The position numbers and the translations under genes are program-made. Of a stretch of 64,000 nt of DNA, positions 8,332 through 18,231 are shown piece after piece. The notes under the pieces were generated by a model. That model did no database searches. It was not told the origin of the DNA and worked only from the letters and a program-made list of their open reading frames with translations. The stretch comes from Bradyrhizobium commune (GTDB taxonomy: Bacteria > Pseudomonadota > Alphaproteobacteria > Rhizobiales > Xanthobacteraceae). Location of the stretch: NCBI RefSeq assembly GCF_015624505.1, contig NZ_CP061379.1, positions 5,208,001 through 5,272,000 of the forward strand. Reading direction: 5' to 3'. The first letter of the stretch is position 1, and the number at the start of each line of letters is the position of its first letter.

Positions 8332-9673
8332 GAATGACGGCCTCCATGCCGGCAGCAAGTTCAAAGATACGACGGTCCGAGCCGCCGCACCCCGCCAGCA
8401 TCAGGCCGACGGGAATTTCGCCCTCGCGATGCGCGGGCAGCGCGATGGCGCAGCCGTCGATCATGTTGATCAGGGTGCAATTGCGCAGCGCGCGCAGGTT
8501 CTGGGTGGTGAACGCCTTGTCGTCGGCGAGATCGGAAATCTTCGGCGGCGTGTTGGCGGTGGTCGGCAGCACCAGCGCGTCATAAGGCGCGATGCGCGCA
8601 TTGACGCGGGCAATCAGCGAGCGGCGCTCGTTGAGGAGATCGATGTAGTCGGCCGCGCTCTGCGCCTCGCCGCGCATGATGCGGACGGAGACGCGGGGAT
8701 CGTAAACGTCGCCCTTGGCGGTGATGAGATAGCGATGCCAGGCGTAGCTTTCGGACGCCGCAAAGCCACCCTTGGCATTCATCGGGCCGATGTCGTGGAA
8801 TTCCGTCATCTCGATGCGCTCGATGATGGCGCCGTGGTCGGCGAGCGATTTTAGCGCGCGCTCGAACGTCTCGGCCACTTCTGGATCGAGATCGTCAAGC
8901 GCGATCGTGGTCGGCACCGCGAGGCGCATGCCCTTCACCGGGCGCGGCCTCAACGGGACGATCGGCTCGTTGGCAAGGATAGCATCGAGTATGGCACAGC
9001 AACTGACCGATCGCGCCAGCGGACCGATGCTGTCGAGCGAGAACGACAGCGGCACCGCGCCGTCGAGCGGCACGCGGCGCTGCGTCGGCTTGTAGCCGAC
9101 GATACCGTTGTACGCGGCCGGAATCCGACAGGAGCCGCCGGTATCAGTGCCGAGCGCGCCATGCGCCATGCCGTCGAGCACGGAGACCGCGGCGCCCGAG
9201 GACGAGCCGCCGGGCACGTGGCCTTCGGCCCGGTTCCAGGCGCCTTTAGGTGTACCATAGTGCGGATTGATGCCGATGCCGGAATAGGCGAACTCGGTCA
9301 TGTTGGTACGCCCGATCAGGACGAAGCCGGCCTTGCGCAGCCGTGCCACGGTCGCCGCATCCTGCTCGGCCGAGGGAGAATCGTCGAGCGCGCGGGAGCC
9401 GGCGCGCGTCACCTGGCCCTTGATGTCGAACAGATCCTTGATCGAGACCGGAATACCGGCATAGCGCGATGGCGCCCCCTTGACCTTGCGCAAGGCGTCC
9501 ATCGCATCCGCAGTTGCGAGCGCGGCATCCCTGTCGACATGGATGAAGGTGCGCTGGCCTTCGCCAGAGGGATCGGCGATCCTGGCGATGCACGCCTCGA
9601 CCAGTTTTCGGGAGGTGGTGCGGCCGCTTTCGAGGTCCTCGGCGAGCTTCGCGAGTGTCGGAAAATCGGGCAT
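8324..9673 (-). CDS. amidase (amidase signature family)
   Basis: A 449-residue amidase-signature hydrolase. The Ser-cisSer-Lys triad is visible: lysine in PVSIKDLFDIKG, then the GGSSSGAAVS and GTDTGGSCRIPAA segments. These enzymes hydrolyse carboxamides, or transfer ammonia in GatA; no gatB or gatC is nearby, so a catabolic amidase is likely. There is no signal peptide, so it is cytoplasmic. ATG 9673 gives the usual N-terminus. The same frame stays open far upstream, but that extension has no amidase similarity and lies opposite the thiolase operon. It overlaps the DUF2848 gene. Confidence 0.85.
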   Translation of the reverse strand: MPDFPTLAKLAEDLESGRTTSRKLVEACIARIADPSGEGQRTFIHVDRDAALATADAMDALRKVKGAPSRYAGIPVSIKDLFDIKGQVTRAGSRALDDSPSAEQDAATVARLRKAGFVLIGRTNMTEFAYSGIGINPHYGTPKGAWNRAEGHVPGGSSSGAAVSVLDGMAHGALGTDTGGSCRIPAAYNGIVGYKPTQRRVPLDGAVPLSFSLDSIGPLARSVSCCAILDAILANEPIVPLRPRPVKGMRLAVPTTIALDDLDPEVAETFERALKSLADHGAIIERIEMTEFHDIGPMNAKGGFAASESYAWHRYLITAKGDVYDPRVSVRIMRGEAQSAADYIDLLNERRSLIARVNARIAPYDALVLPTTANTPPKISDLADDKAFTTQNLRALRNCTLINMIDGCAIALPAHREGEIPVGLMLAGCGGSDRRIFELAAGMEAVIRV

Positions 9674-9850
9674 GTCTGTCTCACGGAATATTGGCGCGCG
9701 CAATCTATAGCGCGGGCTCAGTTCGACACAAGCATTGTGCGCATGATGGCATGCATGCTGCCTGCTGGACCGTTGACGCGCCATGGTCAATTGTCGCATC
9801 AAGATCGAAACAGACGGGCGCAAAGCCTGTCTCTTGGGAGGTTTTCCGAC

Positions 9851-10264
9851 ATGGCCGAACCGCAGCGCGCGCGACCGAAACCGACGCCGGAGACCCAGCA
9901 TTTCTGGGATGGCGCGAAAGCGGGCGAATTGCGCCTGCAACGTTGCGACGCCTGCGCGCATGTCTATTTCCCGCCGCGCCCGTTCTGCCCGTCCTGCGCC
10001 TCGCGCAAGGTGTCCGTGTTCAAGGCAAGCGGCAAGGGCTTCCTCTACAGCTACGTGATCAACCACCGCCCCGCCGCGCCCGGCTTCACGCCGCCTTACG
10101 CGATCGCCGTGGTGGAACTGGCCGAAGGGCCGCGGATGATGAGCAACATCATCGACTGCCCGCAGACGCCGGAAGCGCTTCAACTCGACATGAAGCTCGA
10201 GGTCGCCTTCGAGGCGCTCGACGACAAGATCACCCTCCCCGTGTTCCGTCCGGCGAAGGGATAG
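9851..10264 (+). CDS. Zn-ribbon/OB-fold protein of the DUF35 family
   Basis: A 137-residue protein with a rubredoxin-like zinc ribbon near residues 30-55 (CDAC and CPSC pairs) followed by an OB-fold with the GKGFLYSYVINHRP segment. DUF35 proteins pair with SCP-x type thiolases and with the steroid side-chain aldolase Ltp2, where they bind acyl-CoA. Its partner here is almost certainly the thiolase that starts 4 bases after its stop. ATG 9851 is preceded by GGGAGGTTTTCCGAC. The zinc and acyl-CoA roles are from family knowledge. Confidence 0.88.
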   Translation: MAEPQRARPKPTPETQHFWDGAKAGELRLQRCDACAHVYFPPRPFCPSCASRKVSVFKASGKGFLYSYVINHRPAAPGFTPPYAIAVVELAEGPRMMSNIIDCPQTPEALQLDMKLEVAFEALDDKITLPVFRPAKG

Positions 10265-10267
10265 ACC

Positions 10268-11407
10268 ATGCGCAGAAACCAGGTTGCCGTCGTCGGCGCG
10301 GCCGAGACCACCGAGCTTGGCGTCATCCCCAACATGTCGCAGCTCCAGCTTCACGCGGACGCGGCGCTCAACGCCATCGCCGATGCCGGGCTGCAACTCT
10401 CCGACATCGACGGCTTTGCCACCGCGGTCGAGACGCCACAGCAGGTCTGCCATTATCTCGGCATCACACCGACCTGGGTGGATGGCACCTCGGTCGGTGG
10501 CTGCTCCTTCATGCTGCATGTCCGCCACGCCGCCGCGGCGATCGAGGCCGGACTGTGCAAGACCGTGCTGATCACGCACGCCGAGAGCGGCAAGTCGATG
10601 ATCGGCAAGGCGCCGCGCTCGACAGCGCCGGACAGCCTCAACGGCCAGTTCGAGGCGCCATTCGGCGTCTACGGCCCACCCAGCATGTTCCCGATCCCCG
10701 TGCTGCGCTTCATGAAGACCCATGGCATCACCCACGAGCAGCTGGCTTCCGTCGCCGTGGTGCAGCGCGAATGGGCGGCGAAGAACCCGCGCGCGATGAT
10801 GAAGAACCCGATCACGGTCGCCGACGTCCTCAATTCGCGCATGATCGCCTATCCGTTCCGCCTCTTGCAGTGCTGCCTCGTCACCGACGGCGGCGGCGCG
10901 CTGATCCTGACCTCGGCCGACCGCGCCAAGGACTTTCCGCAAAAACCCGTCTACATCATGGGCACCGGCGAGAGCGTCGAGACGCCGATGGTCAGCCAGA
11001 TGGAGACTTTCAACTCCTCGCGCGCGTTCAAGACTGCCGGCCCGCTGGCCTTCAAGGAAGCCGGCATCGCACACAAGGACGTCGATCATCTCATGATCTA
11101 CGATGCCTTTGCGCATCTGCCGCTGTTCGGCCTCGGCGATCTCGGCTTCATGCCGCACGAAGAGACCGGCAAGTTCATCGCCGACGGCAACACGCGCCCC
11201 GGCGGCAAGCTGCCGCTCAACACCAATGGCGGCGGATTGAGCTACATGCATTCAGGCATGTACGGCATGTACGCGCTCCAGGAGAGCGTGCGCCAGATGC
11301 GCGGCATCGCGCCGGCACAGGTCGCCAACGCGAAGATTTCGGTGTGTCACGGGGTCGGCGGCATGTTCGCCGCAAGTGGCACGATCGTGTTTACGAACGA
11401 GAGGTAA
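10268..11407 (+). CDS. thiolase-like/lipid-transfer protein family, nucleophile Cys replaced
   Basis: A 379-residue thiolase-fold protein of the SCP-x/lipid-transfer group. The C-terminal half keeps the NTNGGG...MHSG loop and the CHGVGG motif. At the place of the nucleophilic cysteine the sequence reads VDGTSVGGCS, where serine stands in the position I would align with Cys89 of classical thiolases. Together with the DUF35 partner this recalls retro-aldolases such as Ltp2 as well as true thiolases. It is the middle gene of a DUF35-thiolase-SDR operon. The carbon-carbon bond it cleaves, if any, is unknown. Confidence 0.8.
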   Translation: MRRNQVAVVGAAETTELGVIPNMSQLQLHADAALNAIADAGLQLSDIDGFATAVETPQQVCHYLGITPTWVDGTSVGGCSFMLHVRHAAAAIEAGLCKTVLITHAESGKSMIGKAPRSTAPDSLNGQFEAPFGVYGPPSMFPIPVLRFMKTHGITHEQLASVAVVQREWAAKNPRAMMKNPITVADVLNSRMIAYPFRLLQCCLVTDGGGALILTSADRAKDFPQKPVYIMGTGESVETPMVSQMETFNSSRAFKTAGPLAFKEAGIAHKDVDHLMIYDAFAHLPLFGLGDLGFMPHEETGKFIADGNTRPGGKLPLNTNGGGLSYMHSGMYGMYALQESVRQMRGIAPAQVANAKISVCHGVGGMFAASGTIVFTNER

Positions 11408-11412
11408 TCGAC

Positions 11413-12327
11413 ATGACAAAATCACTGCAAGACAAGGTCATCATCGTCACCGGCGCAGGCCGCGGCATCGGGCGCGAGATCGCGCTGCTTTGTGCTGCGG
11501 AAGGCGCCAAGGTCGTCGTCAACGATCCCGGTGGCGCCGCCGACGGCGCCGGCTCGAGCGCTTCGCCTGCCGAAGAAGTGGTCGACGAGATCAAGAAGCG
11601 CGGCGGCATTGCCGTGCCGAACTTTGAAAGCGTCGCGGAAGCGATCCCCGCGAGCAAGATCGTCAAGACCGCGACCGATCATTTCGGCAAGCTCGACGGC
11701 GTCGTCAACAATGCCGGCATTTTGCGCGACATGATCTTCCACAAGATGAGCGTGGAGGCCTTCGAGGCCGTCATCAAGGTGCATCTGATGGGCTCGTTCT
11801 ACGTCAGCCACGCCGCGGCGCGGCTGTTCCGCGAGCAGGAGTCCGGTTCCTTCGTGCACTTCACCTCGACCTCCGGCCTGATCGGCAATTTCGGCCAGGC
11901 CAATTACGCCGCCGCCAAGCTCGGCATCATCGGACTCTCCAAATCCATTGCGCTCGACATGGGCCGCTTCAATGTCCGCTCCAACTGCGTCTCGCCATTC
12001 GCCTGGACCCGCATGATCGGCACTATCCCGACCGAGACCGAAGCCGAGAAGGCGCGCGTCGAGAAGATCAAGCAGATGGGTCCGGAAAAGATCGCGCCGA
12101 TCTGCGCCTATCTGCTTTCCGACGCCGCCAAGGACGTGTCCGGTCAGATCTTTGGCGCGCGCATGAACGAGCTGTTCCTGTTCAGCCAGAACCGCCCGCT
12201 GCGCTCGGTGCACCGGAGCGAAGGCTGGACGCCGCAATCGATCGCGGAACACGGCATGCCGGCGTTGAAGGGCTCGTTCTACAAGCTCGACCGCTCCGCC
12301 GACATCTTCCCGTGGGATCCCGTCTAG
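11413..12327 (+). CDS. short-chain dehydrogenase, multifunctional-enzyme type (hydroxyacyl-CoA dehydrogenase-like)
   Basis: A 304-residue SDR. The N-terminal cofactor motif is TGAGRGIG, followed by NNAGILRD and a catalytic YAAAK motif. The early NDPGG stretch with a long insertion and the NCVSPFAWTRM segment resemble the dehydrogenase domain of peroxisomal multifunctional enzyme type 2, which oxidises 3-hydroxyacyl-CoA. The C-terminal 50 residues extend beyond the normal SDR core. It follows the thiolase-like gene by 5 bases, so a hydroxyacyl-CoA oxidation next to the carbon-carbon cleavage step is the likely role. Confidence 0.83.
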   Translation: MTKSLQDKVIIVTGAGRGIGREIALLCAAEGAKVVVNDPGGAADGAGSSASPAEEVVDEIKKRGGIAVPNFESVAEAIPASKIVKTATDHFGKLDGVVNNAGILRDMIFHKMSVEAFEAVIKVHLMGSFYVSHAAARLFREQESGSFVHFTSTSGLIGNFGQANYAAAKLGIIGLSKSIALDMGRFNVRSNCVSPFAWTRMIGTIPTETEAEKARVEKIKQMGPEKIAPICAYLLSDAAKDVSGQIFGARMNELFLFSQNRPLRSVHRSEGWTPQSIAEHGMPALKGSFYKLDRSADIFPWDPV

Positions 12328-12351
12328 CCACATTTTGGGCGTCCCTGCGCT

Positions 12352-12382
12352 GCGATCTCTGGTTGTCTCGCCCAGAGATCGC
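12352..12382. terminator. hairpin downstream of the thiolase-SDR operon
   Basis: A perfect 11-base inverted repeat (GCGATCTCTGG at 12352-12362, CCAGAGATCGC at 12372-12382) with a 9-base loop, 24 bases after the SDR stop. No T-run follows, so it may be a transcript-end stabiliser or a factor-dependent terminator. An operator for the SMP-30 gene that starts at 12437 is also possible. Confidence 0.5.
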
Positions 12383-12436
12383 CCCGCTTGATTGCGGGCG
12401 AATGGTATCCTCCCGATAAAACTTTGGGAGGAAACC

Positions 12437-13555
12437 ATGACAAGAACACTGACGAACCCCAACGACACCTCAGCAACGGAACCCGGTGGGCTCGGCCGCC
12501 GCACGCTCCTCAAGGGTGCGGCGACATTCGCCGCATCCGCTCTGCTCGCCTCTGAGGCGAGCGCCCGCGATTACGGCGCCAATGCCGAGCCGCAGCGCTA
12601 TCCCGACTCCGATATCGTCGTGATCGATCCCAAGCGCTTCAAGGCCAAGGTCGGCAACACCGCGATCAAGCGGCTCTATACCGGCTGCCTGTGGGCGGAA
12701 GGACCGGCGTGGAACGCGCAAGGCCAATACCTCGTCTGGAGCGATATCCCTGCCAATCGGCAATTGCGCTATCTCGACGACGACGGCCACATCTCCGAGC
12801 AGTTCCACAAGCCTTCGAACGAGGCCAACGGCAATTCGTTCGACACCGAGGGACGCCAGATCACCGCGGAGCGCACGCGCCTGGTCCGCTACGAGCACGA
12901 CGGCTCGGTAACGACGCTGGCAGAGCAGGCCAACGGCAAGCCGCTCAACGGCCCCAACGACATGGTCGTGCATCCCAACGACAAGTCGATCTGGTTCACC
13001 GATCCCGGCTATGGTGCGATCAGCATCTACGAAGGCAAGCTCGCCAATACCGGCTCGCTCCAGCCCTACCAGAAGGAAGCGGTCTATCGCCTCGACGCGC
13101 AGTCCGGCCAGCTGACGAAAGTTGCCGACGAGCCGTTCAAGCCGAACGGCATCGCCTTCTCTCACGACTACAAGAAGGTCTACGTTCGCGACACCGGGAT
13201 CACGCATTATCCGCAGGCGGAAAACGTGGTGTGGTCCTACGACCTCGACGGTCAGAAGCTATCGAACCCGAAGCGGCTGATCGACATGAAGCTCGACGGC
13301 AAATCCGGCTTCCCTGACGGAATGCGAGTCGACACCGAAGGCAATATCTGGGTCGGCGCCGGCTGGGTCGGTCCGGGTTATGATGGCGTGCAGGTGTTCG
13401 CACCGACCGACGGCGCGCGCATCGGACAGATCATGCTGCCGGAGACCTGCGCCAATCTCTGTTTCGGCGGCAGGAAGCGCAACCGCCTGTTCATGACCGC
13501 GAGCCAATCGCTCTATTCGGTCTATGTCGAGACGCAAGGCGCGCATTTCTGTTGA
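12437..13555 (+). CDS. SMP-30/gluconolactonase family protein with Tat signal
   Basis: A 372-residue protein. The N-terminus has a twin-arginine signal (GRRTLLKGAATFAASALLA) with a likely cut after SEASA, so it should be exported folded to the periplasm. The rest is a six-bladed beta-propeller of the SMP-30/gluconolactonase/LRE family: WAEGPAW, NGPNDMVVHP, KPNGIAFS and FPDGMRVD carry the glutamate, asparagine and aspartate residues that hold the divalent metal. Family members hydrolyse lactones. ATG 12437 follows GGGAGGAAACC. The substrate is unknown; a sugar lactone or a lactone from a Baeyer-Villiger reaction is possible. Confidence 0.85.
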   Translation: MTRTLTNPNDTSATEPGGLGRRTLLKGAATFAASALLASEASARDYGANAEPQRYPDSDIVVIDPKRFKAKVGNTAIKRLYTGCLWAEGPAWNAQGQYLVWSDIPANRQLRYLDDDGHISEQFHKPSNEANGNSFDTEGRQITAERTRLVRYEHDGSVTTLAEQANGKPLNGPNDMVVHPNDKSIWFTDPGYGAISIYEGKLANTGSLQPYQKEAVYRLDAQSGQLTKVADEPFKPNGIAFSHDYKKVYVRDTGITHYPQAENVVWSYDLDGQKLSNPKRLIDMKLDGKSGFPDGMRVDTEGNIWVGAGWVGPGYDGVQVFAPTDGARIGQIMLPETCANLCFGGRKRNRLFMTASQSLYSVYVETQGAHFC

Positions 13556-13574
13556 GGTAAGCGAATAGTGAGTG

Positions 13575-13616
13575 GCGAATGGCGAGTAGGGTTTCTATTC
13601 GCTACTCGCCATTCGC
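13575..13616. repeat. intergenic inverted repeat (family G)
   Basis: Perfect 15-base arms, GCGAATGGCGAGTAG at 13575-13589 and CTACTCGCCATTCGC at 13602-13616, separated by 12 bases. It lies between the convergent SMP-30 gene and ppc, so it may act as a bidirectional terminator. It resembles a dispersed Bradyrhizobium repeat. Confidence 0.8.
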
Positions 13617-13626
13617 AACTCGCCGT

Positions 13627-16437
13627 TTAACCCGTATTCCGCAACCCAGCCGAGATGCCGTTGATCGTCAGCTGAATGCCGCGCAGCACCTGCTCGTCCG
13701 GATTCTGTGCGCGGTGCTCCTTCAACAGCTCGACCTGCACATGATTGAGCGGGTCGAGATAGGGGAAACGGTGACGCACCGAGCGCTCCAACAGCGGGTT
13801 GCCTTGCAGCAGCCGATCCTGGCCCATGATGTCGAGCAGCGTCTCGATGCAGGAATGCCATTCGCGGCGGATGCGGCCAAAGATCTTTTCGCGCAGGGCT
13901 TCATCGGGCACCAGCTCGGCATAGCGCGAGGCGATCGCGATCGAGCTTTTGGCGAGCACCATGTCCATGTTCGACAACAGCATGCGGAAGAACGGCCACT
14001 CCTTGTAGAGCTCTTTCAGGAACGGCATTCCCTTGTCGGGATGCTCGGCGATCCACTGCTCGACCGCGCTGCCGAAGCCATACCAGCCCGGCAGCATCAG
14101 CCGGCATTGCGCCCAGGAGAACACCCAGGGGATCGCGCGAAGGTCCTCGATGGCACGGGTCTTCTTGCGCGAGGCCGGGCGGCTGCCGATGTTGAGCGTC
14201 GCGATCTCGTTGATGACGGTCGAAGCCCAGAAATAGTCGACAAAGCCGTCGGTCTCGTAGACGAGGCCGCGATAGGCCTTGAAAGCGAGATTTGAAAGCT
14301 CGTCCATTGTCGTCAGATATTCGTGACGCGGCGCGCTCTGGCGCGGATGCAACAGGCTCGCCTCCAGCGTCGCCGCGGCCAGGATCTCCAGATTGTTGCG
14401 GCCGACCTCGGCGTTGGAATATTTCGACGAGATGATCTCGCCCTGCTCGGTGATGCGGATCTGGCCGTTCACGGCGCCGCCGGGCTGCGCGATGATGGCG
14501 TCATAGCTCGGCCCGCCGCCGCGACCGACCGAGCCGCCGCGGCCGTGGAACAGGCGCAGCCGCACGCCATGGCGCTCGAACACCTCGACGAGGCCGATCT
14601 CGGCCTTGTAGAGCTCCCAGCCCGAGGTGACGAAGCCGCCGTCCTTGTTCGAGTCGGAATAGCCGAGCATCACCTCCTGCACGCTGCCACGGCTGTCGAC
14701 CAGGCGGCGGTAATCGTGCAGCGACAACATGCGGTCCATGATGCCGCTGGACGCCTGCAAATCCTCGATGGTCTCGAACAGCGGCACGATGTTGATGGCG
14801 CTGCGCCCCGAAGGGTGGACCAGTCCCACTTCCTTCAGCAGGATCGCGACCTCGAGCATGTCGGACATGCCCTTGCACATCGAGATGATGCATTGGGGGA
14901 TGGCATCCGAGCCGAACTTCGCATGCGCCTCTGCGGCGGCATGGAAGACGTTGAGCTCGCCCATGGTCTCGTCGCTGTATTTGACGAATTGCGACACCAG
15001 CGAGCGCGTCGAGCGCAGCTCGTTGGTGAGCAGCGAAATGCGCGCTTCCTCGCCGAGCGCGAGATAGGACATGCCGGGGTTGGCGGCGTCCATCAGCTCG
15101 GCGATGGTGCGCTCGTGCACAGCAGAATTCTGGCGGATGTCGAGCCGCGCCAGGTGGAAGCCGAAGCAATCCACTGCACGCCGCAGCAGCCGTAGCCGGC
15201 CGCGGGCGATGACGCGGGCGTTGTTGGAGATCAGCGAGCGGTGCAGCACGTCGAGATCGGCTTGCAGCTCCTTGACGCTGTCATAGGGCGCGGCCTTGCC
15301 GACGGGACGGCGCGTGATCTCGACCTCGAGCTTCTCGGCGGTCGCCGTCAGGCGCGCATAGATGCCGGAGACGGCCAGACGATAGGGCTCGCCGCTGCGA
15401 TGTGGCGACGTATCCGGCGAGCGCTCCGCCAGCGTGCGCAGCTCCTCGGAGACGTCGGCAAGATGCGCCGCGATCGATAGCTCGGAGCCGAGCACATGCA
15501 GCTCGTTCAGATAGAACTGCATCACCCGGCTCGACTGGAGCCGCAGCGTGCCGCGCATCACGTCGGCCGTGACGAACGGGTTGCCATCGCGATCGCCGCC
15601 GATCCAGCTGCCCATGCGCAGGAACGAGGCGAGCTCGGCTGCCGCCTGCTCGCCACCCTCCTCCAGCCGGTCCTCCAGCGCGTTCACCAGCCGCGGCACC
15701 TCGCGGAGAAACGTGTAGTCGTAGAACGACAGGCCGTTGGCGACCTCGTCGAGCACCGTGAGCTTGGTCCGGCGGAGCAGATTGGTTTGCCACAAGGTCA
15801 ATACCTCGCGGCGGAGCTGCTCGTCACTGGCGGCGGCTTCGTCAGCGGTCAAGGCGACGCGCTCGCGGCGGTCGAGCAGCGCTGCAACCTCCATCTCGCG
15901 GTCCATCGTGCTCTTGCGGCGGACCTCGGTCGGGTGCGCCGTCAGCACCGGGCTGACCTGGGCGGTCTTGAAGAAATTGCGCAGCTGGTCGGCGCTGATG
16001 CCGGCCCCCTTGGCATTGGCGAGCGTCTCAGCCAGCACGCCGGAGCCGCTGCGTGATCCAGCCTCTTTGGCAGCCGTCCGGGCGCGCATCTGGCGGATGT
16101 TGTTCTGGTCCTCGGCGATGTTGGCGAGGTGGGAGAAATAGCTGAAGGCGCGGACGATCCGCACCGTCTCGGAGGTCGACATGCCGTCGAGGATCTGCTC
16201 GAGCTCGCGGCGGGCCAGCCGGTCCTCGTCGCGGTGGAAGCGGATCGAGGTCTGGCGGATGCGCTCGACCAGGTCGAACAATTCAGCCCCCTCCTGGTCG
16301 CGCACCGTGTCGCCCAGGATGCGCCCGAGCAAGCGGATGTCGTCCCGCAGCCGCGCGTCGGCCTCCAGCGCCTGGGCGTCCTCAGGCCTGTTCGGGCGAT
16401 GATCGGCGGCGTCGGATGGTAAGGTCTGGAGGGACAT
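13627..16437 (-). CDS. ppc: phosphoenolpyruvate carboxylase
   Basis: A 936-residue PEP carboxylase, the normal bacterial length. The catalytic histidine motif [13 protein letters not shown], the second-histidine motif [23 protein letters not shown] and the C-terminal RNTG are all present. The enzyme adds bicarbonate to PEP to form oxaloacetate and refills the TCA cycle; its C-terminal residues form part of the allosteric site. ATG 16437 follows CCTTACC-like sequence on the coding strand with a GGAGGGAC-type context in the complementary orientation, so the start is chosen mainly from family alignment. It stands alone, convergent with the SMP-30 gene. Confidence 0.96.
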   Translation of the reverse strand: MSLQTLPSDAADHRPNRPEDAQALEADARLRDDIRLLGRILGDTVRDQEGAELFDLVERIRQTSIRFHRDEDRLARRELEQILDGMSTSETVRIVRAFSYFSHLANIAEDQNNIRQMRARTAAKEAGSRSGSGVLAETLANAKGAGISADQLRNFFKTAQVSPVLTAHPTEVRRKSTMDREMEVAALLDRRERVALTADEAAASDEQLRREVLTLWQTNLLRRTKLTVLDEVANGLSFYDYTFLREVPRLVNALEDRLEEGGEQAAAELASFLRMGSWIGGDRDGNPFVTADVMRGTLRLQSSRVMQFYLNELHVLGSELSIAAHLADVSEELRTLAERSPDTSPHRSGEPYRLAVSGIYARLTATAEKLEVEITRRPVGKAAPYDSVKELQADLDVLHRSLISNNARVIARGRLRLLRRAVDCFGFHLARLDIRQNSAVHERTIAELMDAANPGMSYLALGEEARISLLTNELRSTRSLVSQFVKYSDETMGELNVFHAAAEAHAKFGSDAIPQCIISMCKGMSDMLEVAILLKEVGLVHPSGRSAINIVPLFETIEDLQASSGIMDRMLSLHDYRRLVDSRGSVQEVMLGYSDSNKDGGFVTSGWELYKAEIGLVEVFERHGVRLRLFHGRGGSVGRGGGPSYDAIIAQPGGAVNGQIRITEQGEIISSKYSNAEVGRNNLEILAAATLEASLLHPRQSAPRHEYLTTMDELSNLAFKAYRGLVYETDGFVDYFWASTVINEIATLNIGSRPASRKKTRAIEDLRAIPWVFSWAQCRLMLPGWYGFGSAVEQWIAEHPDKGMPFLKELYKEWPFFRMLLSNMDMVLAKSSIAIASRYAELVPDEALREKIFGRIRREWHSCIETLLDIMGQDRLLQGNPLLERSVRHRFPYLDPLNHVQVELLKEHRAQNPDEQVLRGIQLTINGISAGLRNTG

Positions 16438-16561
16438 GGCTCGCTCCCTGGTTCGAGCTCGCTGAGGTGCCCGGCCAGCCGAGTGTGCAAGTTTTTTGCC
16501 GCAGCGCAAGATGAAGTTGGGGGCGGCGCACTTTGAACGCGGGCGCAGCGCCTCGCGCCCT

Positions 16562-16966
16562 CTAAGCCGGCACGATCACCTTGCCGATCGGCCAGAGCGC
16601 GATCCCTGCAAGCTTCAGATGGGCCCAGGCGAAGGGGATGCCGATGATGGTGATGGCGAGGACAACGGCCGTCACGAGATGGCCGAGCGCCAGCCACCAG
16701 CCGGCAAGCACGAACCAGATGATGTTGCCGATCACCCCGAGCGGGCCGGTCCCGATATCGCTCACGCCGGTGACGGCGTCGCGGCTGACCGCCCGCGAGC
16801 CGAACGGCAGCAGCGTATAGACGGCGATGTTGAACGCCGCCCGCGCCCAGGGCAGGCCGATGATGGTGATGGCCATGATGATGGCAGCCACCAGCCAGCC
16901 CAACGCCATCCAGGCGCCGCCGATGAGGATCCAGAGCAGGTTGAGCAGGATGGAAACGGGAGCCAT
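16562..16966 (-). CDS. YccF family inner-membrane protein
   Basis: A 134-residue membrane protein made of two similar halves, each a YccF domain: [20 protein letters not shown] with [13 protein letters not shown], and [19 protein letters not shown] with [13 protein letters not shown]. Each half has about two membrane spans. The function of YccF is unknown. ATG 16966 is chosen because it begins directly at the first hydrophobic segment; an upstream extension of 41 residues is not hydrophobic and lacks support. It is downstream of, and codirectional with, the rhomboid gene, separated by 73 bases. Confidence 0.85.
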   Translation of the reverse strand: MAPVSILLNLLWILIGGAWMALGWLVAAIIMAITIIGLPWARAAFNIAVYTLLPFGSRAVSRDAVTGVSDIGTGPLGVIGNIIWFVLAGWWLALGHLVTAVVLAITIIGIPFAWAHLKLAGIALWPIGKVIVPA

Positions 16967-17039
16967 GAGATTATCCGCGGTCAATGACCCCGCTTGTATA
17001 GGCTCGAAATCTGTCCCTGCGAAGACAGGTCTTCCGAGA

Positions 17040-18122
17040 TCAAAGCCCGTGGCGGCGGCTGCGTTCGGCACGCAGCGATGCGCCGACAAACCCGACGTCC
17101 TCGATGCCGCGGGAGATCTCCTTCGAGCAGAGCCAAAGCGTCAGCGCGGCCGCGCCGATCGCGACCAGCCCGGACACCAGAACCGGATTCGGACAAAAGG
17201 TATCGAGAAGGTTCTCCAACGGGACGGATCCGCCCGGCCGGCGCGGCCCGCACGCCGAGGACGCTACGGCCCAGCCGGCAAGCATCACGCTGACTGCGTT
17301 CGCGGCAGCCAGCACGGCAATGACAATCGCGAGGCCCTTTTTCATGGAAAGCGCGAGATCGACCAGCTTCACCATGGCGCAACACGTGCCCACGAAGACG
17401 GCGGCCACACCCCATGCCGGAAGCCCGACGGCCATAGCCTGACCGGTCCAGACCCATAGCGCGGCGATACAGGCCAGAAGCGCGAGATTGACCTTCACCG
17501 CTTCAGGAAACTTGCAGCGAAGCACATAGGCATTCGCTTTCTCGATAAGGTCCAGCACCGCGCAGGCGATCAGGCCCGCCGCAAAGCCGCCGAGATGGAC
17601 GCCCCAATCGATCCGCGAATTGCCGAACGCGAACGCGATATTCAGCCCGATGTTGATGGCGAAGAAATCGAATCCGAAATCGAGCTTGCCGAGGATCCAC
17701 AGGCAGAGCAGCGCGCCGAGGATGCCCGACGTGGCGCCGGAGGCGCCGACGGTCAAATAGGGCGTGGAATGGATGGCGTTGCCGATGATGGCGCCGAACA
17801 CCATCGCGCAGAGATAAAGGATGAGGAAGTAGGCCGGACCGACCCGCCGCTCGAGATGGCCGCCCCACAGCACGAGGCACAGCATGTTCATCGTGAGGTG
17901 GACGAAATTGACGTGCAGGAAGCCATAGGCCAACAGGCGCCAATATTCGTGCCGCGCCAGCGCGGTCGAATACATCCCGCCATAACGATACAGCAGCTCC
18001 GCCGGCGCCGACGGGCCGGCTGACTGGATGAAGCAAAATCCAGAGGCGAGAACCGTCACCGTCATCAACGCGTAGACCGCGGCATGCGGGACTTCGAGGA
18101 AGCTGGAGCGGTGTGACGGCAT
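17040..18122 (-). CDS. rhomboid family intramembrane serine protease
   Basis: A 360-residue polytopic membrane protein. The rhomboid dyad is visible: Ser about 128 in VGASG and His about 176 in WGVHLGGFAAG, with the stabilising HLTMN (His75, Asn79) segment. These proteases cut within or near transmembrane segments of substrate proteins. Beyond the core, residues about 190-335 add several hydrophobic segments and a cysteine pair (SSACGP...TFCPNP), so the C-terminal half is an unusual extension. The start at 18122 is uncertain because no clear ribosome site is seen. No substrate candidate lies nearby. Confidence 0.85.
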   Translation of the reverse strand: MPSHRSSFLEVPHAAVYALMTVTVLASGFCFIQSAGPSAPAELLYRYGGMYSTALARHEYWRLLAYGFLHVNFVHLTMNMLCLVLWGGHLERRVGPAYFLILYLCAMVFGAIIGNAIHSTPYLTVGASGATSGILGALLCLWILGKLDFGFDFFAINIGLNIAFAFGNSRIDWGVHLGGFAAGLIACAVLDLIEKANAYVLRCKFPEAVKVNLALLACIAALWVWTGQAMAVGLPAWGVAAVFVGTCCAMVKLVDLALSMKKGLAIVIAVLAAANAVSVMLAGWAVASSACGPRRPGGSVPLENLLDTFCPNPVLVSGLVAIGAAALTLWLCSKEISRGIEDVGFVGASLRAERSRRHGL

Positions 18123-18231
18123 GGATGATCGCAAGCGGCTCGAGTGGGATCGGCAAACTAGCCGAGCCGATCGATGATTGCTACTCCAGCGTGCGCGACC
18201 CGGCCTCGCCTGTGGGAGTCCTCTCATTCTT

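Noticed and set aside
8324..11251. A possible 975-residue fusion on the minus strand joining an unknown N-terminal part to the amidase
   Set aside because: The part beyond 9673 is antisense to the DUF35 and thiolase genes, which have clear family motifs and ribosome sites. The amidase begins normally at 9673.
16562..16966. YccF internal duplication as a novelty
   Set aside because: Two YccF repeats in one protein are the normal state of the family.
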